From Physcia stellaris (Eukaryota > Ascomycota > Lecanoromycetes > Caliciales > Physciaceae), in assembly GCA_018902385.1 (NCBI GenBank), contig JABSSW010000020.1, positions 305,546-369,545 of the forward strand: a stretch of 64,000 nucleotides of DNA. Direction: 5' to 3'. A program made the position numbers and the translations under genes. A model generated the notes under the pieces. That model did no database searches, was not told the DNA's origin, and saw only the letters and a list, made by a program, of their open reading frames with translations. Positions within the stretch are counted from its first letter, which is position 1. Every line of letters begins with the position of its first letter. Shown one piece after another: positions 23,420-33,248 of the stretch.

Positions 23420-24227
23420 ATGCGCTTCTCGATTCTCATCGCCTCTGTCTTTGCTGCTGCCGCAGCGGCCCAAAATTGCGGGCCTAGCTATGGCAACCAG
23501 AAGTGTGCTGCTGGCAAATGCTGTAAGTCGATCCTGGAATCCAGCACCTTTGTTACACGATAGTCGTCCGGACAACTACTAACCTTCTCGTTGCACAGGC
23601 AGTCAATACGGTTGGGTACATACATCCATCCCCTGACCCCTTGCCTGATGACTCCGAGAAAATCCATGGGCTAACACGGTCGATTTCAAGTGTGACACAG
23701 GCGCCGCATACTGCGACCCAGCAACCTGCCTGAAGACCTACTCAGGCACGGGCTCCTCATGCGCCACCCCCAGCGATCCTTACGCCTCCACAGTCCCTAA
23801 CATCGATGTCTGCGGTCACGCTCAAGGTGGTGTTAGCTGTCCCGGTGCAGGCAAGGACAAATACTTCTACCGCTGCTGCAGCTCGCAAGGCCACTGTGGT
23901 CCCAAGAACAACGTGCGTTACCTCATTTCAGTACTGCATTCTATGGTATTACACGAATACTAACTTCGCCGTTAGATTCAAGACCAAGCCCTCTACTGCG
24001 GAGCGGGCTGTCAAGCTGGGTTCGGGGATTGCTCCACCAACCGCAAGAAGCCTGCCGATCCCACCACTCCTCCGAAGACTGCCAAAGCCGGAGATACCTG
24101 TGGACCCATTGTTAATGCCAAGTGTGCAACTGGACTCTGCTGTTCCGGAAGCAACTTCTGCGGTACTGGCGTAGACTTCTGTGGTGCTGCCAATTGGTGC
24201 CAGAGCAAGTGGGGCAAGTGCTCATAG
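23420..24227 (+). CDS. Secreted protein with three chitin-binding (hevein-type) modules
   Basis: Exons 23420..23522, 23599..23615 (a 17-nt microexon), 23691..23912 and 23976..24227; 198 codons, all introns GT-AG and in phase. The signal peptide is MRFSILIASVFAAAAAA. The mature protein has three cysteine-rich modules: CGPSYGNQKCAAGKC continuing into CCSQYGWCDTGAAYC; a middle VCGHAQGGVSC with RCCSSQGHCG; and CGPIVNAKCATGLCC with GSNFCGTGVDFC. The CCS..GxCG/D arrangement is the hevein-type (ChtBD1) chitin-binding pattern. No catalytic domain follows, so the likely role is binding chitin in the wall or outside the cell, possibly protecting hyphae from chitinases or masking chitin (inference). A Pro/Thr linker joins modules two and three. 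Confidence 0.82.
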
Positions 24228-25022
24228 ACATATCCGAGACATCGAGGGTATAAGGGAACGGGAAAAATAAGCACGGCATATCAAAGGCTATCATGGCTCT
24301 CCACATTGAGGCTACAAGCCCCGATCGCCTTCATGCGTCCCCTTTGCTTCGTGGTAGGTGAATTGTCTGTGGCATAGCGAACTAAGGGCGCAGATAATAT
24401 TCTTCTTCGGTTTTGTCAGAATGACAAAAATCCAATCAATTGATATCTTTCTCGGTTTTCTCTCTTCCGTTCGGTTTCCTTTTTCCCCCTTTTTTTTTGG
24501 GTGCGACTGGCGCCCACGACGGCCCCACCGCAGCTATCGTCTACAAGTCTACGCCGGTCATTGATCTATGTAATACGAGCAACTGAAGATGTTCATGCCA
24601 CTGGCTACCTACTATCAATATTGCAAGAACCATCTTTCCTTGCAAAAGTTCGAGATGACACCCCCAACCTACCGATTCGGCACGCTTGCGCATTGCGCAA
24701 GTGCGGCTGCCATCGAACAAATCGTCCCTATTGCCACCCGAGACTTTTCTAAAAACAACGGTCAAGTCTGCGTATGCGCTACTACACAAGAAGGCCTGTC
24801 AAGTAAGCGTACACGCGCATCCCGTGTCGATGTCGGTGGGTATCTATTTCTTTGATTGCCAGTCTTATGGTGGTTTCTTCTGCATCGAATATCCCTTCCA
24901 TTTTCTGCATGACGTGGGGCTGCTTGTGAGAGAAAGGAGAAAGGTCGGTCATTGTTGAGGACGGCTTTGGATTTTTCTCATATGCTTATTGGACTTGTCC
25001 GATTTCTCATCTGTATCGCAAG
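24228..25022. other. Intergenic, no gene recognised
   Basis: Short ORFs only. It should include the 3' UTR of the chitin-binding gene and the promoter of the gene at 25023. Confidence 0.5.
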
Positions 25023-26777
25023 ATGGGCTCCCTCATCCCATCCCTATCCACCGCATTCTTAGCCCTATCACTCACCTCCACCTTCCTGAAGCGGACCCCA
25101 GCCGCCACCGCACTCTCCATTCCCGACCTCCACCCCCGGCTCCCCACCCCAGACGCAGACCCCTTCTCCATCTTTTTCGACGACGAAGCCAACACCAGCC
25201 CCTCCGACCCCCTCACCGCGCGCGACGCCGACAGCATCAAATTCAACTGGTACCATCACGCCGGCGTCACCGACAACCTGCGCCAATGGAGCTACGGCGA
25301 CACAAAAGAGAGCTACAACATCTCTCTCTCGAAATGCCTGCACCCTTCCTCCATCATCGGGGTATACACCTTCTCCTCAGGCCTAACGCTCGAAAACGCC
25401 ACGCTAGGCGCCATCCTGCACGATCTCACAACCTACAACACCAGCGACCCGTATCTCCCCACCGCAGAAGCCAACTACGCCAACCGCACCCTCCAAAACG
25501 CCCGCTTCGCCCTCGTCGAGGCGGAGCAGTATCTCACCACGTACGCCCTTGAGCCCGTCTCCCCGTCTGAACTGGAACAGCACCCTGACGCCGGCGGGCA
25601 GCGGTACTACGACGAGCTGCGCCGCCGCCTGCTCATGCGCCCCGGCACGCGCTCCGCCATCATCGTCAAGGTCGGCGTCTCGGCCGCCATCGCCATGGGC
25701 GGGCAGGGCTACCTGAACTCCCAACCCAGCGTCAACGCCAGTGCGATTGCGCCCTATGCCGCGGCGGGCGCGACGGCGGGCGGGATTGCGCTTGTGTGGG
25801 CGATTATCGATCTGCTGCAGGAGCAGCAGCTGCTGTTCGCGCCGCTGGAGGCGGCGCTTGGGGAGACGAATCTGGGGAGGGGGCTGAAGGCGCTGGAGGG
25901 CATGATTGCGAATGTTTTTTTGGCCGTGTATCGGAGGCTTATTCGGTTGACTACTGGACGGGATGCGCAGGTGCAGGGGTTGCAGGAGGAGGGCCCGGAT
26001 GTGGGGTATGGGAGTCGTGGGTACGGCGGCAGTGGGGCGGGGAGGAGTGGTGGGGGCGGCGCGATCGGTGGTTATGATCCCCTAGCTGAGGAGCCCTATG
26101 GCGCGGGCGGTGATCCGTATGGTGTCCGCGGTGGCAGTGTGGGCTTTGGCGGCACTGGCGATGCAAGCTATGGTGCTGGAGGCCGGTCTCGATACGGCGG
26201 CGCTGGCTCCAGTAGGGGAGCCGGGTATGATGACTATGGCGCTGGCTCCAGCAGGGGAGGCGGATATGACGACTATGGCGCCGGCTCTAGCAGGGGAGGC
26301 GGATACGACGACTATGGAGCCGGCTCCTCCAGCAGGGGAGGCGGATATGACGACTATGGTGCCGGCTCCAGCAGGGGAGGTGGTTATGACGATTACGGCG
26401 GTGGCGGCGGTGGCTTTGGGGGTGGTGGCGGCTTCGGTGGCGGCGGCGGCTATGGAGGCGGTGGGTATGGTAGGTATGGTGGTGGGTACAGGAGCGGGGG
26501 CGGAACGAATTGGCTCAAGAGATTGACGAGGCCGCGGCTGCAGCGGGTGGCGGAGAACGTGCAGTATATGAGTGATGAGAGGGTCGGCTTGTTGCGGTAT
26601 GAGAGAATTGAGGAGGGAGGAGCGGCGGCGGGTGCTGCTGCTGGTGGTGCTGCGGGTGGTGCTGCTGCGGGTGCTGGGGCCGCCGGTGGGGCTGTTGAGG
26701 AGATAGTGAATGAGGCCGGTTTCCATGCCGGTGAGGGTGGGAATACTGTCTTTGAGTATTTTGAGTGTGCGGTGTAG
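25023..26777 (+). CDS. Secretory-pathway protein with glycine-rich repeats
   Basis: An intronless 584-residue protein of unknown function. It starts with a signal-like segment (GSLIPSLSTAFLALSLTSTF). The next 230 residues have several N-glycosylation sequons (NIS, NAT, NTS, NRT, NAS). Two hydrophobic stretches follow (about residues 215-265, IIVKVGVSAAIAMGGQGYL and APYAAAGATAGGIALVWAII) and look like a membrane hairpin. After about residue 320 the sequence is Gly/Ser/Tyr-rich, with five repeats of the type GSSRGGGYDDYGA and then FGGGGGYGGGGYGRYGGG. The C-terminus has an Ala/Gly tract (AAGAAAGGAAGGAAAGAGAA) and ends with a short non-repetitive segment. A wall-facing, membrane-anchored protein is plausible. 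Part of the domain (lumenal N-terminus plus hairpin) looks conserved, but I do not recognise the family. Confidence 0.7.
   Translation: MGSLIPSLSTAFLALSLTSTFLKRTPAATALSIPDLHPRLPTPDADPFSIFFDDEANTSPSDPLTARDADSIKFNWYHHAGVTDNLRQWSYGDTKESYNISLSKCLHPSSIIGVYTFSSGLTLENATLGAILHDLTTYNTSDPYLPTAEANYANRTLQNARFALVEAEQYLTTYALEPVSPSELEQHPDAGGQRYYDELRRRLLMRPGTRSAIIVKVGVSAAIAMGGQGYLNSQPSVNASAIAPYAAAGATAGGIALVWAIIDLLQEQQLLFAPLEAALGETNLGRGLKALEGMIANVFLAVYRRLIRLTTGRDAQVQGLQEEGPDVGYGSRGYGGSGAGRSGGGGAIGGYDPLAEEPYGAGGDPYGVRGGSVGFGGTGDASYGAGGRSRYGGAGSSRGAGYDDYGAGSSRGGGYDDYGAGSSRGGGYDDYGAGSSSRGGGYDDYGAGSSRGGGYDDYGGGGGGFGGGGGFGGGGGYGGGGYGRYGGGYRSGGGTNWLKRLTRPRLQRVAENVQYMSDERVGLLRYERIEEGGAAAGAAAGGAAGGAAAGAGAAGGAVEEIVNEAGFHAGEGGNTVFEYFECAV
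26198..26400 (+). repeat. 39-42 bp coding tandem repeat, five units
   Basis: Five consecutive units encode G-S-S-R-G-(A/G)-G-Y-D-D-Y-G-A; the fourth has one extra Ser. Codon third positions differ among units, so the array is not a very recent duplication. It lies inside the glycine-rich gene. Confidence 0.85.
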
Positions 26778-28007
26778 AAGGAATTGGAATACCGCACATC
26801 TCCATGGTAGCCTCGAAATCGATTTAGACCAACATACTCTCTAGACTGGTCGAGATTCGAAGTTCTTCATCTCTCCAATTTGCTTATCAGTATGTGAGCT
26901 AACGACGAAGATTGGTTTCGGTGATCCATATCGTCGTGTTTTATACTCAGGTTCGAAATGGTTGATCCTTGATCCAACAGACTCAGTAGTCGAATCTTTC
27001 TCCAATTCATCTATTTGCAAGAATTCGGATCACAGTCGTGGCAACAAAGAAGAACGACAAATACACATAAGCCATTGACTTCGAACAATACAGTTCGCGG
27101 ATCCCATGGAGACGAGTTCAGACAGACCAATCCACAGCGACAGACAAAACATTTGAATAAAGTCGCCACAGGTTCTTGATCTAGACAACAATGAAATCCA
27201 AGCCTACCACTATTGGTCTCGAGAGAAGTTGACTGTATCCCGCAAGATAGTACCATTGCATAGCAAAACAACGAGACTCCTCTGTGATTAATGATTAATC
27301 AACATCGTGTACCGCTAGGGTTAGCATTCAGTTTTTCTCTACATCTTCTCTTCTCTTCTTTTCATCCTACGAGTACCTCACCAGCAGAGAGACAAGATCC
27401 ATCATGCCAAGTTAGACAAAGCATAGGTTCCAGAAATCTATCTATTCGTAGGCATATGTTCATCTACACTCCAGGACACAGAAATTCGTGACCCCATCAC
27501 ACCACCTACTCTGTTTGCGGCACTCCCTTCTGTCCAGCGCGAGTGGGTCAGGGTTGGGCCTAGATGGTATTCCGAGTTGAGGAAGCCTGGCTCGTTGGAT
27601 CAAGATGAGAAGGCTTGATATGAGGTGTGGTTGTGGACATTGTCCGAGCCAGGAATGTAGAGGGTACTGATGGGTCGAGGATACTGAACCTTCGTGGGTA
27701 GCTTTAGTAACTTTTCTTGTCGACAGTATTCTACCTAGTCTGGTAGACTCCAGTAGATAGAATTTAGACAACCTATCGAGACAACACTTGACAGCATGAA
27801 CATCTCTAGCAGTAATCGTACACTTACTTGCGCAAGCATATGTAACGAAGTTCATTCGGACATCGCTTTCCGATCAATTAACTACACTAGAATAAGAGCA
27901 AGTAACTAAAGGGGTATGCACATAAACCATCGACTCGGACCGCAGCCTCATTGCTTACACGTATTGAACAGTTTCATACACAGTATGACCGTCTCTCGGC
28001 TCGTTTG
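26778..28007. other. Intergenic, no gene recognised
   Basis: This lies between the convergent glycine-rich and FET3 genes. Only short ORFs without features occur; it probably holds the two 3' UTRs. Confidence 0.5.
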
Positions 28008-29974
28008 CTAAATAGTCACACCTGGAGGAGTTTTCTTGCCAATATCGCCAGCGCCGTACCTGCAATCGCTCTGTTAGTACGGAAATATTCTTGTAAACAT
28101 GATAAGGGAAGCTTACCATGAAATGACAGCCATCCCCAAGAAAGCAGCCAAGATGCTAAACACCAAGGCCACAATACCCTTGGGCGTAAACCCAGCAGGT
28201 ATCGGCCCAGGCGGTAAAGTCTGGCCCTCCAGGTTCATGAAATCAACCGTATTCCCCGCCGCATTGCCGGCGACGGGAATATTCTGCTTTGTGCAAGCGT
28301 CGTAGTGATTTTGTGGGATGTTCAATGAGTTCTGCAGCTCCAACGGCGCCTCGATCAAGGTTGCGACAAGGCCGGATGCAACGTGCCATTCAATGTGGCA
28401 GTGGAAAAGCCAGATACCTGGGTTATCGGCCCTGAATCTTAGAACCATATTGCCATTTGGTCGGACTAGGACGGTGTCGCGGCGCATGGGCACCTGCGGG
28501 AACGTCTCGTTATTGACGTATGGTCCGGCCTCCTCGGCTGAGCGGACAACGGTCTGGAAGTTATGCCCGTGAAGATGGAAGGGATGCTTGCCAGGGTCGT
28601 AATTGTTGAGGACGATCTCGACGACTTGGCCCTTTTCGAGTACGACTGCGTGAACATGGTCACCGTAGACGTGTGGATCACTAGCGGACATGCCAGTTGT
28701 AAGGGCAGTGTAGAGAGTCGGGACCTTGGGGCGCACGTAGGTTATGTCATTGAAGAATGCACTAAAGCCTGGTAAGTACACAATGGCGAAAGAGCAGTAC
28801 GATAGGAAGACTTACTAATTCGCGCCATCCCCGAGATTTTTCATGGCAACATCGAGGTTGAATGAGTAGTCCACCTTGTCGAGTAGCACCTCGCCGTCTG
28901 ATGGTACTAGGGTGAAGTCATCGAATGGATCGAACTCGTCTGCACTGGCAGGAGTTGGTAATGCTGCATCTTTATTGTAGACTAGGAAGCTTGTGACATT
29001 GGGGTTGAGCCCATCCGGGATGGCATCGAAAAGATCCTAGACAAGGTTTATTAGGTGCATTGAAGATTGAGGGAACGATAACTAACCTGATCCATACTAC
29101 CAACTATGGCATAATTGGTCGAAGTATCGTTTTTCATAGTGATCAGAACGCTATACCGTTGAGCAGCAGTGAGATAAATCATGTCTGCTTCAGCCTCTTC
29201 AGTGTAGATTCCGTCGACCTCGACAATACGCATAGTATGCTCTTCGAACCACAAATACTGAGCGGCAAAGGCACCCATGTTGACGATACGGAACATATAA
29301 GTCTTGCCAGGCTCGACTGATACAGTGAGATTCTGTGTATCATTCATGAGTGCAGAATTTGGCACAGGTTCAGCTCCAGTCGGATTGGCGTAGCTGATAA
29401 AGAAGCTGAGAAGCCCAGGCATCTGGTCATGATACCAATCGGATAGCGTAAGCACGATCTCCTCATCGTATTGGCCCTTATACGGTGATTCAGGATCATG
29501 GATAATTAACGGGCCACGCAGACCGTCAGGATATTGGCCGCCCTCGTGGGAATGGTACCAGTATGTGCCAGGTTGTTCAACCTACTACTGATCAATTGCG
29601 AGGCCTATCATGTTCAGGTGAGCAATTACCTTGAAGTCGTAGGTGAAAGTGCTATTTGGGGGAATAGGACAATGAGATACGCCTGACGTGCCATCCATTT
29701 GGGTCGAACCATTTTGGTAGATACCGTGGAAATGAAGGCTCGTCGTTTGGTTTTGCAGACTGTTCTTGACATTGACGACCACGCGATCGCCTACGTTTGC
29801 GGTAATTGGAGGTATGGGCCATTGACCGTTGATGCCAATGGTTTGGCGTGGAAAGAGGCCATCAGGATTTGCGACGACCCAACCGACGTCGAAATCGTAT
29901 GTTACGGTGGCAGCATTGACTATACCGTAGATGAGAGCGGAAGCTGCCAGACAAGCATTGACAGAAGGGAACAT
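28008..29974 (-). CDS. FET3: Multicopper ferroxidase Fet3
   Basis: Plasma-membrane ferroxidase that oxidises Fe(II) to Fe(III) for uptake by the Ftr1 permease. Exons 29974..29630, 29581..29087, 29036..28816, 28761..28117 and 28059..28008; 586 codons, four short GT-AG introns (48-57 bp). ATG 29974 gives a signal peptide ([20 protein letters not shown]); the upstream ATG 30085 adds 37 basic residues before it and is less likely. The four copper-binding motifs are present: [34 protein letters not shown] and [10 protein letters not shown]. Near the C-terminus a single membrane segment ([20 protein letters not shown]) is followed by a short cytosolic tail ([16 protein letters not shown]) encoded mainly by the last 52-bp exon. 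Membrane anchoring and pairing with a divergent FTR1 distinguish it from secreted laccases. Confidence 0.93.
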
Positions 29975-30127
29975 CTTGCGAGTGGCCGTATGAGAAATTA
30001 CTGTTGCGGTGGCCACCGTATCTCTAGATAAACTGCGATATTGTAGAGCGAGCAATCGTCTCACCCCAATCGCCTTCACGTACAAGACCTGCTTTTGTGG
30101 ATAATGGTTGATGGAGGATATCTAGTG

Positions 30128-30136
30128 ATCTGATAA
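30128..30136 (+). promoter_or_regulatory. SreA-type GATA site ATCTGATAA
   Basis: Exact match to ATCWGATAA, about 155 bases upstream of the FET3 start codon. A second imperfect cluster ATCTGATCATCTGATTAA follows at 30151-30168. Confidence 0.7.
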
Positions 30137-30413
30137 GATGGACGATCTCAATCTGATCATCTGATTAACCTAATTGCAACCTCCACATCTTTTCGTTTTG
30201 GAAAAGAGCTAGTCACCTTCTTTCCCACGCTTTACGACGCTCTGGCCGGGATCGGAGAAGAAGCAGTCTGCTTGTTCCGTGCAAAAGTCTTCCTGTGCCG
30301 TGCATGTACGTAAAAGAACCGAAGATTTGCACCTGTTTGACCAATGTTGCCCTGGATGCTGGTTGAGGCTAGGAGCTAGACCTTGATCTCAAGGGCTGAT
30401 CGTCGGACAGCGG

Positions 30414-30422
30414 ATCTGATAA
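30414..30422 (+). promoter_or_regulatory. SreA-type GATA site ATCTGATAA
   Basis: Exact match to ATCWGATAA in the middle of the FET3-FTR1 intergenic region, about 440 bases from FET3. Confidence 0.65.
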
Positions 30423-31046
30423 GAATTTCCTCGGTCGACTGACCAATGAAGGCTTACTTCTGTCGTTTAAATCAACCCCCAATGCGTGCCAAGGTCGTAA
30501 GGAGGGCGGAAGACGTCCTACAGGGGCAGGTAGATGGACCGAGTGGTTCGCAGCCAAGCAAGATAGGCCTTGCTTGCAGGCCTCGGAGGTCTCGAAGCAA
30601 TGCCAAGCAGTTGATCCGAAATGGAGAGAATGAAGCTTGTTCAGTCTCAAGCTTTGGGAGGTGACACGTTTCGGTAGATGTCCGAGTCGAACCATCAATG
30701 CCTGACGACCACGATCACCTGCGAAGACTGCCGTGGTTCTTGTTGGTAGCACGTTGAAAGGATGCTCAGCAGGCGAAAAGCTAAACGAGCATTGCCAAGG
30801 CGCAATAGCGTGAGTGGAGGCTAGCGAAAAAAGGTGGGATGTCGCTCCATCAGGCTTGGCCTTAACCGAGACTTTGCGACCTCCGCACATTCATGCGGGC
30901 GCCGACATCGGTGGTGCATGTGTAGCCAATGGATCAGAAGACAGTCTAATCGAGTGAAGGAGAGGCCCCGTATTTCATTGACATATTCCCATGTGTCTTT
31001 AAGCCTTGACGGTCTTGGCAGAAGCCCCGGGCGGCTGTTGACCCCG

Positions 31047-31055
31047 ATCTGATAA
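31047..31055 (+). promoter_or_regulatory. SreA-type GATA site ATCTGATAA
   Basis: Exact match to ATCWGATAA about 165 bases upstream of the FTR1 ATG. Confidence 0.7.
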
Positions 31056-31085
31056 GTCTCGCTCCCCTTTGCCCTTATCAATCAG

Positions 31086-31094
31086 ATCTGATAA
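31086..31094 (+). promoter_or_regulatory. SreA-type GATA site ATCTGATAA
   Basis: Exact match to ATCWGATAA about 125 bases upstream of the FTR1 ATG and 39 bases from the previous site. It lies in the palindrome ATCAGATCTGAT. Confidence 0.7.
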
Positions 31095-31217
31095 CTCTTC
31101 ACCCCATCAATCTCAATCATCTTGTCTGGTCATATAGGAAATAAAGATCGAAATAAAGAATCGCAATACTTACTGCTTTGCGCTATCTGCAACTTTTTCT
31201 CGGTCGCAGTAGCCACA

Positions 31218-32605
31218 ATGGTCGCCGCTGACGCCGTATTCGCTGTCCCCGGTAAGCTTCGCAACCACGGCAACCCATCGCATTGCAGTTGACAGTTATA
31301 CAGTCTTTTTCATATGTTTTCGAGAATGTCTTGAGACGAGCATCATCGTCTCCGTTCTCCTGGCTTTCCTCAAGCAGACCTTGGGTCCAGATCAGGACGC
31401 TGCTACTTACAAGAAGCTCGTTCGCCAGGTAAGCTCACTATACAACTTTCTGCGTAGATGGTCCTCGTCGTTGACATCTGGCAGGTATGGATGGGCACCG
31501 GCATTGGTCTGGCTATCTGTCTGGTTATAGGTGCCGGTATGATCGGTGCGTTCTATGGCCTTGGAAAGGACCGATGGGCTGGCACCGAAGACATTTGGGA
31601 GGGCACCTTTGGCCTTGTTGCTTCTTTGATCATCAGCATTATGGGTGCTGCTCTTCTTCGTATTTCAAAGCTCCAAGACAAATGGCGTGTCAAACTTGCC
31701 AGACAGCTCGAAGCCAAGGACAGCAACAGAGCAAAGATCGAAGGAAACCGCTTCAAGCTCTGGTGCGAGAAATACGCCATGTTCCTTTTACCTTTCATCA
31801 CTGTTCTTCGCGAAGGCCTTGAGGGGGTCGTCTTCATTGGCGGTGTTAGCTTGGGTCTCCCAGCCAGCTCCTTTCCGCTAGCCGTCATCTGTGGACTGGG
31901 CTGTGGCGCTTTGATTGGATTCTTCATCTACAAGTAAGAAACTATCATTGACTCCGACAGTCACATGCTGATAGTACGACAGAGGAGGAAATTTGGCCTC
32001 AATTCAGATCTTCTTGATTGCGTCGACATGCTTTTTGTACCTTGTCGCGGCTGGCCTCTTTTCCAAGGCAGTATGGCTGTTCGAGAACTACCAGGTAAGA
32101 GCAAGTTATTCCGTACTGATGGGCAGATACTCAGTTCTTGATTAGTGGGGAAAAATCATCGGTGGTGATGCGGCCGAAACTGGCACAGGGCCGGGATCGT
32201 ACGATATCCGTAAGAGTGTCTGGCATGTCAACGTAAGTCGATCTCCTTGCTTGGATAAAATGATGACTGTCAGTGCTGATTACCCAACAGTGCTGTAGCC
32301 CTGAGATCAACGGCGGCGGAGGCTGGGGTATCTTCAATGCTCTCTTCGGCTGGCAGAACTCTGCTACCGTCGGCTCGGTCGTTTCATACAATCTCTACTG
32401 GATCGTCGTCATCTTTGCTTTCCTAGCAATGCGGTACAACGAGAAGAAAGGTCATTGGCCGTTGCTCAAGGTCAAGCAAGAGAAGACCAAACGCCAGAAC
32501 AGCGACAGCGAGTTCAGCAGTGGAGAGGAGAGCAACATCGCTCATCCAGAGAAGTCACTTGCCCGCGATGGCGTCGTTTCCGAGGTGAAAAGCAACGAGT
32601 CGTGA
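31218..32605 (+). CDS. FTR1: High-affinity iron permease Ftr1
   Basis: Plasma-membrane permease taking up Fe(III) made by Fet3. Exons 31218..31251, 31304..31428, 31485..31933, 31983..32094, 32146..32232 and 32291..32605; 374 codons, a normal family length. Both iron-binding REXLE motifs are present: [11 protein letters not shown] in the first helix region and [13 protein letters not shown] in the fourth. Seven membrane segments can be seen, including [59 protein letters not shown] and [17 protein letters not shown] loop carries [13 protein letters not shown]. The C-terminal tail is acidic/serine-rich ([11 protein letters not shown]) and presumably cytosolic. It is divergent from FET3; stable membrane targeting of Fet3 and Ftr1 is mutually dependent in yeast. 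Confidence 0.95.
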
Positions 32606-33248
32606 GGAGCAAGGCATATGACAGCTGGTTGATAATTGCAGCGGGCTTGTAGGGTACGGTGAGCGGGCATCTCCAGTCCTCGCCTTTCGAACTGCGATGA
32701 GAGGTGCCTATTGATTTAGGGATGCCTAGGGAAGCAGATTAAAGGCTGTTTCCGTACAGACGCGCTGGTACTGCTGCGGCAATCGCAAATGATTGAACAG
32801 CATAATTTGTAAATAAGTCTCATTGTCCTACAATTGTCCAAGAGATTAGTGGTGAGAGTGGGCAAGGGAGTGATTCGAAAAGTCGCTTGATGACCATGAA
32901 TTAGGTGACTTCTGATTGGCTAGATCCGTAGGGCTGAGCGGATCTGATAACTGATAACCCGAAGACCCGAATCTCTCTCGGAGTTGGATCTCACTTCATC
33001 ATTCCAGATATCAAGTATATTGCTTCCGGGACGTCGTTATTGAGTTGGTGCCACGGCTCATCACCATTCCATCAACCATGGCCTGGCCTTATCCTTGAAT
33101 AAGCCTAAGTCTGGCTACTTGCCACCATCCATCCATCCATCAACACTGTGCAACCAACCTCAGAGATACTGTGGAAGCTACGCCGTCTACAACTGACTGG
33201 CTGTATAATAGGTCGACCTCCTATTCTTCACCTACTCCTCTCAGCGCT
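32606..33248. other. Intergenic with one GATA site
   Basis: Between FTR1 and the BTB-like gene. It holds an ATCTGATAA site (listed separately) and a (CATC)n tract at about 33127-33140. No gene was recognised. Confidence 0.5.
32942..32957 (+). promoter_or_regulatory. ATCTGATAA plus CTGATAA
   Basis: Exact SreA-type site followed immediately by a second TGATAA core. It lies 340 bases past the FTR1 stop and about 300 bases upstream of the BTB-like start codon. Confidence 0.55.

Larger units (their letters stand above)
29975..31217. promoter_or_regulatory. FET3-FTR1 bidirectional promoter region
   Basis: A 1.24-kb region between two divergent iron-uptake genes. It holds four exact copies of ATCTGATAA on the plus strand, listed individually: one near FET3, one central and two near FTR1. 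ATCWGATAA is the site known for SREP/SreA/Urbs1-type GATA repressors that shut iron uptake in iron-replete cells. ORFs within it are short and unconvincing. Confidence 0.75.

Noticed and set aside
26082-26726. 214-codon Thr/Ala-rich ORF opposite the glycine-repeat gene
   Set aside because: Its repeats are the antisense of the GSSRGGGYDDYGA repeats; no independent evidence of coding.
30084-30085. Upstream start of FET3 at 30085
   Set aside because: It would place 37 basic residues ahead of the signal peptide; ATG 29974 gives a standard secretory start.
30369-30890. 173-codon minus-strand ORF between FET3 and FTR1
   Set aside because: Composition looks like random translation, there is no domain or signal, and it lies across the shared promoter with GATA sites.
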